The notes beneath the pieces are model-generated. The model had not been told where the DNA came from. It was given only the letters and a program-made list of their open reading frames with translations, and ran no database searches. Shown one piece after another: positions 21,677 to 29,159 of a DNA stretch of 29,173 nt. Source of the stretch: CAYUDP01 sp964443725 (lineage in GTDB: Bacteria; Patescibacteriota; Minisyncoccia; Phycocordibacterales; JAKFXT01); NCBI GenBank assembly GCA_964443725.1, contig CAYUDP010000010.1, positions 1 through 29,173 of the forward strand, read 5' to 3'. Each line of letters begins with the position of its first letter. Within the stretch, counting starts at the first letter, position 1. The position numbers were made by a program, and so were the translations under genes.

Positions 21677-21961
21677 TCAGCAGTGCCATTTGCTGTAGTC
21701 CACCCTTCGCCCATTTTCCTCGAATTTCAATATCCCGAGGCACTCGAGAGTTCTTTTGTGTTCAGGGGAGTCTTTTTTGAACACGTGGGCCACACTCCCC
21801 GCCAAGGTCATAATTCTCATTCTCCCTTGGTCGCAGGCTCGGCCCCTCATTTTCAGAAGGCCCGAACCCTTTGGGTGTTCCTCGACGAGGCAAACCCGCC
21901 CATCTCGGTAGACGACAGTGTCTCCAATGTCGGCATTGTTTAGGGCGGTGACCATCGACAC
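21677..21961 (-). CDS. Small hypothetical protein in a G+C-rich island (94 aa)
   Basis: A minus-strand gene read up to a GTG at 21961, chosen because GAGGAG lies nine bases before it; an in-frame TTG at 21967 and ATG at 21955 are alternatives, and the reading frame continues into the N gap. The protein begins MSMVTALNNADIGDTVVYRD and is soluble. Short beta-strand-like pieces with DIGDTVVYRDGRVCLV and ILKFEENGRRVDY suggest a small beta-barrel, but I recognise no family. It is G+C-rich (37/60 in 21841-21900) with GC-ending codons. A promoter lies beyond the gap at 22095-22122 and a terminator at its end. Confidence 0.65.
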   Translation of the reverse strand: MSMVTALNNADIGDTVVYRDGRVCLVEEHPKGSGLLKMRGRACDQGRMRIMTLAGSVAHVFKKDSPEHKRTLECLGILKFEENGRRVDYSKWHC

Positions 21962-21977
21962 GGTCAACGGCTCCTCG

Positions 21978-22077
21978 NNNNNNNNNNNNNNNNNNNNNNN
22001 NNNNNNNNNNNNNNNNNNNNNNNNNNNNNNNNNNNNNNNNNNNNNNNNNNNNNNNNNNNNNNNNNNNNNNNNNNNNN
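21978..22077. other. Assembly gap (100 N)
   Basis: Exactly 100 N, which is usually a placeholder of unknown true length. It separates the orphan gene's Shine-Dalgarno from its likely promoter, so part of its leader is missing. Confidence 0.95.
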
Positions 22078-22094
22078 GGTACTTTGCTGGGCTA

Positions 22095-22122
22095 TTTATA
22101 ATACAAATAAATATTATGTCAA
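22095..22122 (-). promoter_or_regulatory. Minus-strand promoter facing the gap and the 94-aa gene
   Basis: TTGACA (22122-22117) and TATAAA (22100-22095) are separated by 16 bases, pointing into the gap toward the gene at 21961. Confidence 0.6.
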
Positions 22123-22186
22123 TAAAACCTTGCGCACGATAAAAACTAGTTTTCTAATTAAGAATTTGTGGATAAATTATTTTCTG

Positions 22187-22232
22187 GTGGGATAGGGTGG
22201 GATATAATGTATGAGAAGTGGGAAGAAGTGGG
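22187..22232 (+). promoter_or_regulatory. MraZ operator and promoter of the dcw cluster
   Basis: Four GTGGG boxes in direct orientation start at 22187, 22197, 22218 and 22228 (steps of 10, 21 and 10), all on one helix face. A perfect TATAAT -10 (22203-22208) lies between the two pairs. This matches the known direct-repeat operator through which MraZ represses its own operon, so autoregulation of the downstream mraZ-rsmH-ftsL-ftsI-murF genes is expected. Confidence 0.88.
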
Positions 22233-22299
22233 ATTCCAAAAAATCGGGGCCCGCTCTATCGGCCTGTTTAAATAATTTTTAGACGGGCAAAAATCATTT

Positions 22300-22737
22300 A
22301 TGTTGATTGGCGAATATACACATACACTAGATACGAAAAATAGACTTTCTCTTCCGGCAAAGTTCCGCAAAGAACTCGGTTCGAAAGTAGTTATAACGAA
22401 CGGGCTAGACTCTTGTCTCTTCGTTTTTTCTGTAAAGGAGTGGGATAAATTTTCAGGTCAGCTGTCGGGTCTTTCTCTTGTTGAAGCTGATAAAAGAAAA
22501 TTTACTAGGTTTATGTTAGGTGGGGCAGTTGAAGCTGATGTGGATTCTATCGGAAGAATTTTACTTCCTGATTTCTTGAAGGAGTTTGCTTCACTGAAGA
22601 CAAAGGTTGTTGTTACGGGTGTATATTCCAGAGTTGAAATTTGGAATGAGAAAGCTTGGGGTGACTATAAGAAGAGAGTGGAGAAGGATATAGATGTTTT
22701 GGCCGAGAAATTGGGAGAAGTGGGAGCCCTTGTCTAG
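22300..22737 (+). CDS. mraZ: Transcriptional regulator MraZ
   Basis: A 145-residue protein with two SpoVT/AbrB-like halves: MLIGEYTHTLDTKNRLSLPAKFR (1-23) and a second DxxGRxxLP element DVDSIGRILLPDFL (80-93). MraZ forms a ring and binds GTGGG-type repeats ahead of the division and cell-wall gene cluster. Such repeats are present here at 22187-22232, about 70 bases upstream, which supports both the gene call and autorepression. First gene of the dcw cluster, with rsmH 33 bases downstream. No Shine-Dalgarno site. Confidence 0.95.
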   Translation: MLIGEYTHTLDTKNRLSLPAKFRKELGSKVVITNGLDSCLFVFSVKEWDKFSGQLSGLSLVEADKRKFTRFMLGGAVEADVDSIGRILLPDFLKEFASLKTKVVVTGVYSRVEIWNEKAWGDYKKRVEKDIDVLAEKLGEVGALV

Positions 22738-22770
22738 TTGGCTTATAGCTTTTGTTTTAGAGAATAAAAA

Positions 22771-23742
22771 ATGACTGATGATATAAATCTCGAAAATAAA
22801 AGCTACGAGCAAAGTAGTGTTCGTGGTGTGGATGAGACTATCCATAAAAGTGTTCTTTTAAATGAAACCATAGAAGGTCTTCAAATACGACCCAAAAGTA
22901 TATTTCTTGATTGTACTCTCGGAGGGGCAGGGCACTCACTTGCTGTTTGTCAGCGACTGAGTGGTGATGTGAGAATAATTGCACTTGACCAAGACAGGAG
23001 TGCCATAAGGCGGGCTCAAGTTTTGTTGCAGAAAAACGAATGCAAAGTTACTTTCTTGAATTCAAATTTTGGCGATGTTAAAGATGAAGTCACAAAGACT
23101 GGGGTGGGTAAGATTGATAGTGTCTTGTTTGATCTTGGGTTGTCTTCTGACCAACTAGATTTTTCAAATAGAGGCTTTTCTTTCAAACGAAGTGAACCAC
23201 TCATAATGACTTTAAAGGATAGTCATGACTCGGACAAAAATGATTTTACTGCTTTTGACATAGTAAATTTTTGGGAGGCGGAGAATATTGAGTTGATACT
23301 CAAGGTGTATGGAGAAGAAAGGTTTGCGAGAAGGATCGCTCTTGCGATTGTGGCAGATAGGGGGAAAAAGCAAATAACTAACACTCTAGAGCTTGCCGAT
23401 ATAGTGAGGAACGCTTATCCAAAAATATTTCGTCTAAAATCACGTATTGACCCGGCAACAAAGACTTTCCAAGCAATAAGAATGGCTGTGAATGATGAAA
23501 TAACTGTACTTAAGAAGGGTCTCTCTGGGGCTTACGAACTTTTGAATATTGGCGGAAGAATGGCAGTTATCGCATTCCACAGTGGGGAAGACCGAGTTGT
23601 TAAAAATTTTATGAGAGAAAAGGTTTCAAATAAAGAAGGGGTTTTAATAAACAAGAAGCCGATTGTTCCAAGCGAGTTAGAAATCGATGACAACCCTCGC
23701 TCACGTAGTGCGAAGTTAAGAATTATAGAAAAAATAAAATGA
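22771..23742 (+). CDS. rsmH: 16S rRNA m4C1402 methyltransferase RsmH (MraW)
   Basis: A 323-residue SAM-dependent enzyme that methylates N4 of C1402 in the ribosomal P site. The family start IHKSVLLNETIEGL is at about 24-37, the SAM-binding motif FLDCTLGGAGHS at 45-56, and IALDQD follows. DSVLFDLGLSSDQLD (about 115-129) and the late AVIAFHSGEDRVVKNFM (about 272-288) and RSRSAKLRIIEK are diagnostic. The N terminus is about 20 residues longer than usual, so the exact start is uncertain, but the ATG at 22771 fits the spacing to mraZ. It overlaps the next gene by four bases. Confidence 0.95.
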   Translation: MTDDINLENKSYEQSSVRGVDETIHKSVLLNETIEGLQIRPKSIFLDCTLGGAGHSLAVCQRLSGDVRIIALDQDRSAIRRAQVLLQKNECKVTFLNSNFGDVKDEVTKTGVGKIDSVLFDLGLSSDQLDFSNRGFSFKRSEPLIMTLKDSHDSDKNDFTAFDIVNFWEAENIELILKVYGEERFARRIALAIVADRGKKQITNTLELADIVRNAYPKIFRLKSRIDPATKTFQAIRMAVNDEITVLKKGLSGAYELLNIGGRMAVIAFHSGEDRVVKNFMREKVSNKEGVLINKKPIVPSELEIDDNPRSRSAKLRIIEKIK

Positions 23743-24059
23743 CAAAAATACTTACAATAACAAATGAATACGAATCTAGGAAAAAGACTTTTGTTTTTTT
23801 GTCTTGCATATTGAGTGTAATACTTGTGTCTTATGTTTATTTGCTGGTGAGTATGACTCTTCAGGCTTCTTTCGTTCACAATAACAACCAAAAGATAGCA
23901 GAGTTAAAGGCTGATATTGGCAATTTAGAATCAAATTATATTTCACTTCAAGAAAAGTTTACTCTAGATAGGGCGCATGAGATTGGTTTGGTAGACAGTA
24001 ATAGTTCGATGTATATATCGATGATTTCTCCCCAGAGAAATCTATCTTTGGCAAGATAA
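23739..24059 (+). CDS. FtsL-like division protein (by structure and position)
   Basis: A 106-residue bitopic protein with a short cytoplasmic N terminus, one membrane helix (about 17-41) and a predicted coiled coil (about 48-75, NNQKIAELKADIGNLESNYISL). A final segment HEIGLVDSNSSMYIS resembles the ARxLGMV-type end of FtsL and DivIC. Sequence alone is too divergent to name it, but it lies between rsmH and ftsI, which is the place of ftsL in dcw clusters. It would link early and late division proteins. It overlaps rsmH by four bases (ATGA). Confidence 0.7.
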   Translation: MTKILTITNEYESRKKTFVFLSCILSVILVSYVYLLVSMTLQASFVHNNNQKIAELKADIGNLESNYISLQEKFTLDRAHEIGLVDSNSSMYISMISPQRNLSLAR

Positions 24060-24063
24060 AAGC

Positions 24064-25776
24064 ATGAAAGAGTATTTGGGAAACCGTGTGCTAGTATTTG
24101 CGGGCCTCGTTATCCTATTTGCTGTTATTATGCTTAGCCGATTGTATTACTTGCAGGTTATACATGGGGCGTATTTTAAGGATAGGGCCGATAGACAATA
24201 TGTGCATACAAAAAGCGGAGTTTTCAATCGCGGTGATATATATTTCAGTGAAAAAAATGGCAATCTAGTTTCAGCCGCTACTTTAAAGACGGGATACACC
24301 CTTGCTATAAACCCAAAACTTTTAACAAATCCAGAAGACACTTACAACAAGATAAACCCTATTTACGAGTTGGACGAGAAGGTTTTTCTTGATAAAGCAT
24401 CAAAGAAGACTGACCCATATGAAGAATTGGGTAAAAGGTTGTCTAGTGACGTTGGGGAAAAAATTGCATCACTAAAAATCCCTGGAGTCATTTTAGAAAA
24501 AGATAGGTGGAGGTATTATCCTGGTGGTTCTCTTGCTTCAAATGCTGTGGGGTTTGTTGCTTTTAAGGATAGTGATTTATCTGGACGATATGGTGTAGAA
24601 AAATATTATAACGATATTTTGTCTCGTGACGACAAGGGTGTTTATACTAACTTTTTCACGGAGATATTTTTGAAAATTCAAAAGGGGATTGAGGATGACA
24701 ATTTGGGGGGCGAGGGGGATATTGTTCTCACTATTGAACCTACCGTAGAAGAATACTTGGAGAGAACACTTAGTGCTGTCAACAAGGAATATAGTGGTGA
24801 ATTAGCGGGTGGAATAATAATGGACCCGAAAAACGGAGAGATTGTGGCTATGGCTGTTAATCCATCTTTTGATTTGAATAAATTTCAAGAAGAGAAAAAC
24901 TCGGGTATATATAATAATCCTTTAGTTGATAGTTCTTATGAGATGGGATCAATCATAAAACCTCTCACTATGGCGTCAGGCCTTGATGCTAAAGTTGTCA
25001 TTCCAGAAACCACTTATAATGACAAGGGATTTATTGTTTTGAATGAGGCGAAAATCTCAAACTTCGATCACAAGGGTCGAGGTGTTGTCCCTATGCAGGA
25101 AGTTTTGAGTCAGTCGCTCAATACTGGTGTTGCATTTGTAGAATCAAAATTGGGCAACAAAAAGTTTGCTGAATATATGCGAAATTTTGGGATGGGAGAA
25201 GAAACTGGGATAGATCTTCCGGCTGAAGCATCAGGACTTATAAATAATCTAAATTCTCCAAGAGACGTTGAATATGCAACCGCGTCTTTCGGACAGGGAG
25301 TATCTTTAACTCCAATTCAGACTATAAGGGCTCTATCGGCTCTTTCAAATGGTGGGTATCTTGTCACACCTCATCTTGTAAAAACAATAAACTATACAGT
25401 GGGAGTAAATAGAGATGTCACTTTTGATAAGGGTAGGCAAGTTATTACTCCAGAGACATCCGCCACTATATCGAGAATGCTTACAGTCGTGGTTGATAAG
25501 GCAATGTTGCATGGAAAAATAAAACAAGAAAGATATTCTGTTGCCGCAAAAACCGGAACGGCTCAGATGGCAAGACCCGATGGAAAGGGTTATTATGATG
25601 ACAGGTATTTGCACTCTTTCTTTGGATATTTCCCAGCACAAAATCCAAGATATATTGTTTTCATGTATATCGTTTATCCAAAAGGAGTTCAATTTGCCTC
25701 AGAAACTCTAGCCATGCCATTCTCGAAAGTTTCTCAATTTTTAATTAATTATTATCAAATACCACCAGACAGGTAA
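24064..25776 (+). CDS. ftsI: Division-specific transpeptidase FtsI (PBP3 type)
   Basis: A 570-residue class B penicillin-binding protein. It has a short cytoplasmic tail, an anchor helix (about 9-30) and a pedestal region with FNRGDIYFSEKNG (54-66), a variant of the RGxIxDRNG motif. The catalytic domain carries SIIK (296-299; Ser296 nucleophile), SLN (351-353) and KTGTAQ (496-501). There are no C-terminal PASTA domains. It cross-links septal peptidoglycan. Position between the FtsL-like gene (4-base gap) and murF is classic, and distinguishes it from the elongation enzyme at 17890. Confidence 0.93.
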   Translation: MKEYLGNRVLVFAGLVILFAVIMLSRLYYLQVIHGAYFKDRADRQYVHTKSGVFNRGDIYFSEKNGNLVSAATLKTGYTLAINPKLLTNPEDTYNKINPIYELDEKVFLDKASKKTDPYEELGKRLSSDVGEKIASLKIPGVILEKDRWRYYPGGSLASNAVGFVAFKDSDLSGRYGVEKYYNDILSRDDKGVYTNFFTEIFLKIQKGIEDDNLGGEGDIVLTIEPTVEEYLERTLSAVNKEYSGELAGGIIMDPKNGEIVAMAVNPSFDLNKFQEEKNSGIYNNPLVDSSYEMGSIIKPLTMASGLDAKVVIPETTYNDKGFIVLNEAKISNFDHKGRGVVPMQEVLSQSLNTGVAFVESKLGNKKFAEYMRNFGMGEETGIDLPAEASGLINNLNSPRDVEYATASFGQGVSLTPIQTIRALSALSNGGYLVTPHLVKTINYTVGVNRDVTFDKGRQVITPETSATISRMLTVVVDKAMLHGKIKQERYSVAAKTGTAQMARPDGKGYYDDRYLHSFFGYFPAQNPRYIVFMYIVYPKGVQFASETLAMPFSKVSQFLINYYQIPPDR

Positions 25777-25777
25777 T

Positions 25778-26563
25778 ATGAAAAATTTTGCTAAGAAAAT
25801 TTTAGTTAGTATTTTAATGAACGAAGCTAGGCTCATTGTTCAAAAATATGAACCCAAAGTAATAATGGTGACAGGTAGTGTCGGTAAAACTACTACCAAG
25901 GATGCTGTCTATCAAGCTCTAAAGGGGAGTTTCTATGTTAGGAAAAGTGAGAAAAGTGAGAATTCCGAAATAGGTATACCACTTACAATTATTGGTGCTA
26001 AAAATGAGTGGGGGAATCCAATAGGGTGGTTAAAGATTATTATCAAAGGGCTTCTTCAGTATATTTTTTCNNNNNNNNNNNNNNNNNNNNNNNNNNNNNN
26101 NNNNNNNNNNNNNNNNNNNNNNNNNNNNNNNNNNNNNNNNNNNNNNNNNNNNNNNNNNNNNNNNNNNNNNCTTCTCACATTAAGCCGAGTGACAGCACAG
26201 GGAAAGAAAATTGCCGTTCTCGCAGATATGAAAGAAATAGGTAAATATTCTATTGATGAACATAGGGGGGTGGGGGCCATGATTCCAAATATTGCAAAGA
26301 AGTTGGTTGTCGTTGGGTCTTTGGGTAGAGAGATATCAGAGGGTGCAATGAGTGCTGGGATGGATGAAGAGGACATATATCAGTTCGAGTCATCAAGAGA
26401 AGCTGGTAAATTCCTAGAGAAGATAATAAATAAGGGGGATTTGATTCTAGTGAAAGGCTCACAAAGTATGCGAATGGAGAGGGTGACGGAGGAAGTAATG
26501 CTTCATCCAGAGTGGAAGAAATCCCTTCTGGTTCGCCAAGACGACGAGTGGGCAAAGAGGTAA
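25778..26563 (+). CDS. murF: MurF-like Mur ligase, interrupted by an assembly gap
   Basis: The 5' part (25778-26070, about 97 residues) has the ATP loop VTGSVGKTTTK at 31-41, then YVRKSEKSENSEIGIPLTI, the usual substrate-loop region. The 3' part (26171-26563, about 130 residues) has KKIAVLADMKEIGKYSIDEH and ILVKGSQSMRMERV, typical of the MurF C-terminal domain. The enzyme adds D-Ala-D-Ala to the UDP-MurNAc-peptide. At least about 200 residues of the central domain lie in the gap, so its real length must exceed 100 bases. The ATP loop starts only 30 residues in, whereas E. coli MurF has about 100 residues before it, so the UDP-binding domain is missing and replaced by a short hydrophobic/basic segment. 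It follows ftsI by one base. Confidence 0.8.
   Translation: MKNFAKKILVSILMNEARLIVQKYEPKVIMVTGSVGKTTTKDAVYQALKGSFYVRKSEKSENSEIGIPLTIIGAKNEWGNPIGWLKIIIKGLLQYIFXXXXXXXXXXXXXXXXXXXXXXXXXXXXXXXXXXLLTLSRVTAQGKKIAVLADMKEIGKYSIDEHRGVGAMIPNIAKKLVVVGSLGREISEGAMSAGMDEEDIYQFESSREAGKFLEKIINKGDLILVKGSQSMRMERVTEEVMLHPEWKKSLLVRQDDEWAKR
26071..26170. other. Assembly gap (100 N) inside murF
   Basis: Exactly 100 N. Comparing the flanking MurF parts with the family suggests that 600 bases or more are missing, so the number is a placeholder. Confidence 0.95.
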
Positions 26564-26585
26564 GATCGAACTGTGGATAGTATCG

Positions 26586-26613
26586 TTGTTATTTTCTACG
26601 GGGGGGTTATAAT
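26586..26613 (+). promoter_or_regulatory. Promoter of the surface protein gene, with a G7 tract in its spacer
   Basis: TTGTTA (26586-26591) and a perfect TATAAT (26608-26613) are separated by 16 bases, of which 26600-26606 are seven G. A change in tract length would alter the spacing. The leader that follows has a 7-bp inverted repeat (26614-26620 with 26641-26647). Confidence 0.65.
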
Positions 26614-26653
26614 ACCTAAAGTTTATTAATTTGTTATAAATTTAGGTTCATAT

Positions 26654-29020
26654 ATGAATTTTACTAAAAAAGTAATCCTTGGGGCTGTGTTTCTGTCAGT
26701 TCTGCCGAGCATTGTCTTTGCGGGAAGTGACTGCACGAGTATTAGCTCTAATCTGAAAAAAGGTGATACAGACTCAAAGACAGGCAACTCTGTAAGCCAG
26801 CTCCAGAAGTTTCTGGCCAATAAGTACGGAATAAACGAGACAGATATTGTTTCTGGTTATTTTGGTGATAGAACGGCCACATATGTCGGAAAATACCAAG
26901 ATGAAAATGGACTTGATGTAGTTGGTATGGTCGGGAAGTTTACTAGAGCGCTTATAAATACTGAATGCAAATTCTCTTCCGAGAATGCCAATTCTGTTTT
27001 GGGGGCAGTGGCCTCAGCATCAAGTGTTTCTAGCCCAACCATAGACAAACCGTCCGCTGTAAAAAATACTGACGGCACATATACGTTGACTGTATCTGGT
27101 ACTGGTTCTGCAAGTGTGTATTATGGCGCAGCTATTTATGGTGATTATTCTGCAGTACCATCTTACACAACACTCAGGCTGCAGGCCCTGGTAAGTTCAA
27201 AAAATAAAGTCAGTAATGCTTTTAGACTTTTTTCTATTAAACCTGTAAATGGGGTTTGGAAAAACCAGGTTACTCTCCCGAGCAATTATGATATAAGTAA
27301 GGGGGTAAATATTTTCCTCTATACTTCAACCTCTGGTAATCCAGTAGTTAAGTCCAAATTCTCTGATCTTGTAAAGCAAGAAATATCAATAACAGATATC
27401 TTCCCAGTTTCTAACTCAGCAAGTAGCTTTCCTTTTTTGACTATATATGGGAAAGCTCAAATCCAAGGTCAAATTGGTATTTCACTATCATCTCAATCTG
27501 GTGACAAGGAATATGCGAGTGGATTATTCTCAGTTGATACTGGAAAGTGGTTATATAGTATAGCCATACCGATAACAACCGGCACTCATACTGTGTCTGT
27601 CTATTCTTCAGATAACACTTTGCTTGCGACGAGTACTTTTGAGTGGAAGGTGCCAGAAATACTTTCATTTAAGACTACACCAAGTGCATCGTCTACTTCT
27701 TTTTCGGTTCCAGCTAATACTGATTTGAGAATGGAGTGGTCGGCTATTAATGTGTCAGAGTGTAGTATTCTTAGCGAAAATCTTGCTGGAGTGAGTACTA
27801 ATCTATATTTGGGCTCAGGTAAGGATGCGTTTGTGGTAAGACCGACTGGTCCAACTAAATATATATTGAGCTGTGTCGGTACGACTACCCCGGCAAATCC
27901 TAGTCAGCAGTTCTTTTTAGTTCAAGAGAGCTTTGATGTGAAAGTAGATGGAGTACTTGGTGCAGCAACTCTCACTTTGAGTAAAGATGTCTCTTCTCCA
28001 GCCAGCTCTCTTAAGTCTTATGGTACTTATTCTTATGACGTAGCGGGTGTCTTAAGAGTTAAGGCAACCGGAGAAGATGTAATACTTAACACCCTAGATG
28101 TTAGTGTGTTGGATGGTAACCCCTCACGTGTTTCTGGTATTGTAGTTGATAGTGATGGTTTTACTGTTGGGTCGAGTACTGGTTCCTTTCCTACAAAGCT
28201 ATTTCCTCCAATTGTTATAAAACAGGGGACTGATAAGTTATTGTCCATAAGACCCTTTCTAAGTAAAACAATTGATTCTGGGGTTGTGACTTTGGGAATT
28301 AGCCCCAAGGGTATGACTAAAGGGATTGGGGTAACTTCTGGAAAAGAGGCCGCTATAGTTTCTGATTCAGGTGTATATTTCTCACAGATGTTTGCTTACC
28401 GAACTTTCCCGAGGGTTGCCAAGCTGTCAGTACCAACCCTTACACTAAACAATGGTAATCAGACCCTGCTTAGTTTTAAGGTTAACGCTGATTTACCCGA
28501 TCATATGAGTGTTTCAAGGGATAACCTTAGTATTGGTAAATTCACATTAAGGATATCTACAACTACAGCTAATATATTGGGGATAAATGTCTACACGAAC
28601 TGTGGACCAGGATATATCATTGGTGGCGGAAGGACTGATGGGGCTCTTCTTGCAAAAGACCTAACTGTATTGCCATATGGTAAAGATATCGACATATATC
28701 CACAAACCTTAGCTGGTGTTAATTCGTCAGTTCATATCCCAGCCGGAAAGACTTGCGATTTTGACGTTGTTGGAACTATAAAGGGTGCAACAACTGGATC
28801 TTCTATCATGACATCTCTTGTTGGGGATTTGTCACCAGTTAATCCAAATGGGGGTACGACTGCCTTTGGTGTAATAGACAGTATCAAAGACAACAATTTC
28901 ATCTGGAGTCCAAATACATCCTCTATACCGGCACTTACTACTTCCGACTGGCTGAACGGTTATCTAGTCCCAGGCATATATTCCAAGACTTATACAATTA
29001 GCGAGGTCTTGTCTAAATAA
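26654..29020 (+). CDS. Large secreted protein with peptidoglycan-binding-like domain
   Basis: A 788-residue exported protein. The signal peptide covers about 1-23 (basic MNFTKK, hydrophobic core, cleavage near FA-GSDC). A PG_binding_1-like helical domain follows at about 45-105 (SVSQLQKFLANKYGINETD, SGYFGDRTATYVGKYQDENGL, GKFTRALINTEC). From about 125 on it is Ser/Thr/Val-rich and beta-stranded, as in stacked Ig-like domains, with TYTLTVSGTGSASVYYG and SAINVSECSIL. Cysteine pairs at about 27/104 and later near NVSEC...LSC and TNCG...TCDF may form disulfides. There is no sorting signal or membrane anchor at the C terminus, so wall attachment probably uses the N-terminal domain. Function beyond surface structure or adhesion is unknown. 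Its promoter spacer has a G7 tract. Confidence 0.82.
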   Translation: MNFTKKVILGAVFLSVLPSIVFAGSDCTSISSNLKKGDTDSKTGNSVSQLQKFLANKYGINETDIVSGYFGDRTATYVGKYQDENGLDVVGMVGKFTRALINTECKFSSENANSVLGAVASASSVSSPTIDKPSAVKNTDGTYTLTVSGTGSASVYYGAAIYGDYSAVPSYTTLRLQALVSSKNKVSNAFRLFSIKPVNGVWKNQVTLPSNYDISKGVNIFLYTSTSGNPVVKSKFSDLVKQEISITDIFPVSNSASSFPFLTIYGKAQIQGQIGISLSSQSGDKEYASGLFSVDTGKWLYSIAIPITTGTHTVSVYSSDNTLLATSTFEWKVPEILSFKTTPSASSTSFSVPANTDLRMEWSAINVSECSILSENLAGVSTNLYLGSGKDAFVVRPTGPTKYILSCVGTTTPANPSQQFFLVQESFDVKVDGVLGAATLTLSKDVSSPASSLKSYGTYSYDVAGVLRVKATGEDVILNTLDVSVLDGNPSRVSGIVVDSDGFTVGSSTGSFPTKLFPPIVIKQGTDKLLSIRPFLSKTIDSGVVTLGISPKGMTKGIGVTSGKEAAIVSDSGVYFSQMFAYRTFPRVAKLSVPTLTLNNGNQTLLSFKVNADLPDHMSVSRDNLSIGKFTLRISTTTANILGINVYTNCGPGYIIGGGRTDGALLAKDLTVLPYGKDIDIYPQTLAGVNSSVHIPAGKTCDFDVVGTIKGATTGSSIMTSLVGDLSPVNPNGGTTAFGVIDSIKDNNFIWSPNTSSIPALTTSDWLNGYLVPGIYSKTYTISEVLSK

Positions 29021-29044
29021 CTTTATTTCTGACAAAAATCTGTT

Positions 29045-29086
29045 ATAGTAATTCCCGTGCCACATATGTGGCACGGGAATTACTAT
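29045..29086. repeat. 42-bp perfect palindrome between the surface protein and tRNA-Glu
   Basis: Both 21-base halves are exact reverse complements with no central spacer (centre between 29065 and 29066). The core is CCCGTGCCACAT. There is no T run on either side, so it is not a normal terminator. The tRNA begins two bases after it, and its left edge overlaps TATAGT (29044-29049), a possible -10 box for the tRNA. Confidence 0.85.
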
Positions 29087-29087
29087 T

Positions 29088-29159
29088 GGCCCTATCGTCT
29101 AACGGCTAGGACGGCACCCTCTCACGGTGCAAATCGGAGTTCGATTCTCCGTAGGGTCA
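29088..29159 (+). tRNA. tRNA-Glu(CUC)
   Basis: A 72-nt cloverleaf. The acceptor strands are GGCCCTA and TAGGGTC (one G-U pair). The anticodon stem is GCACC/GGTGC with loop CTCTCAC giving anticodon CTC. The T arm is CGGAG-TTCGATT-CTCCG. The discriminator is A73, followed by CCTT, so the full CCA is not encoded. No intron. Confidence 0.93.

Noticed and set aside
21918..22142. Frame of 74 codons reading through the N gap
   Set aside because: It is an artefact of treating unknown bases as open coding sequence.
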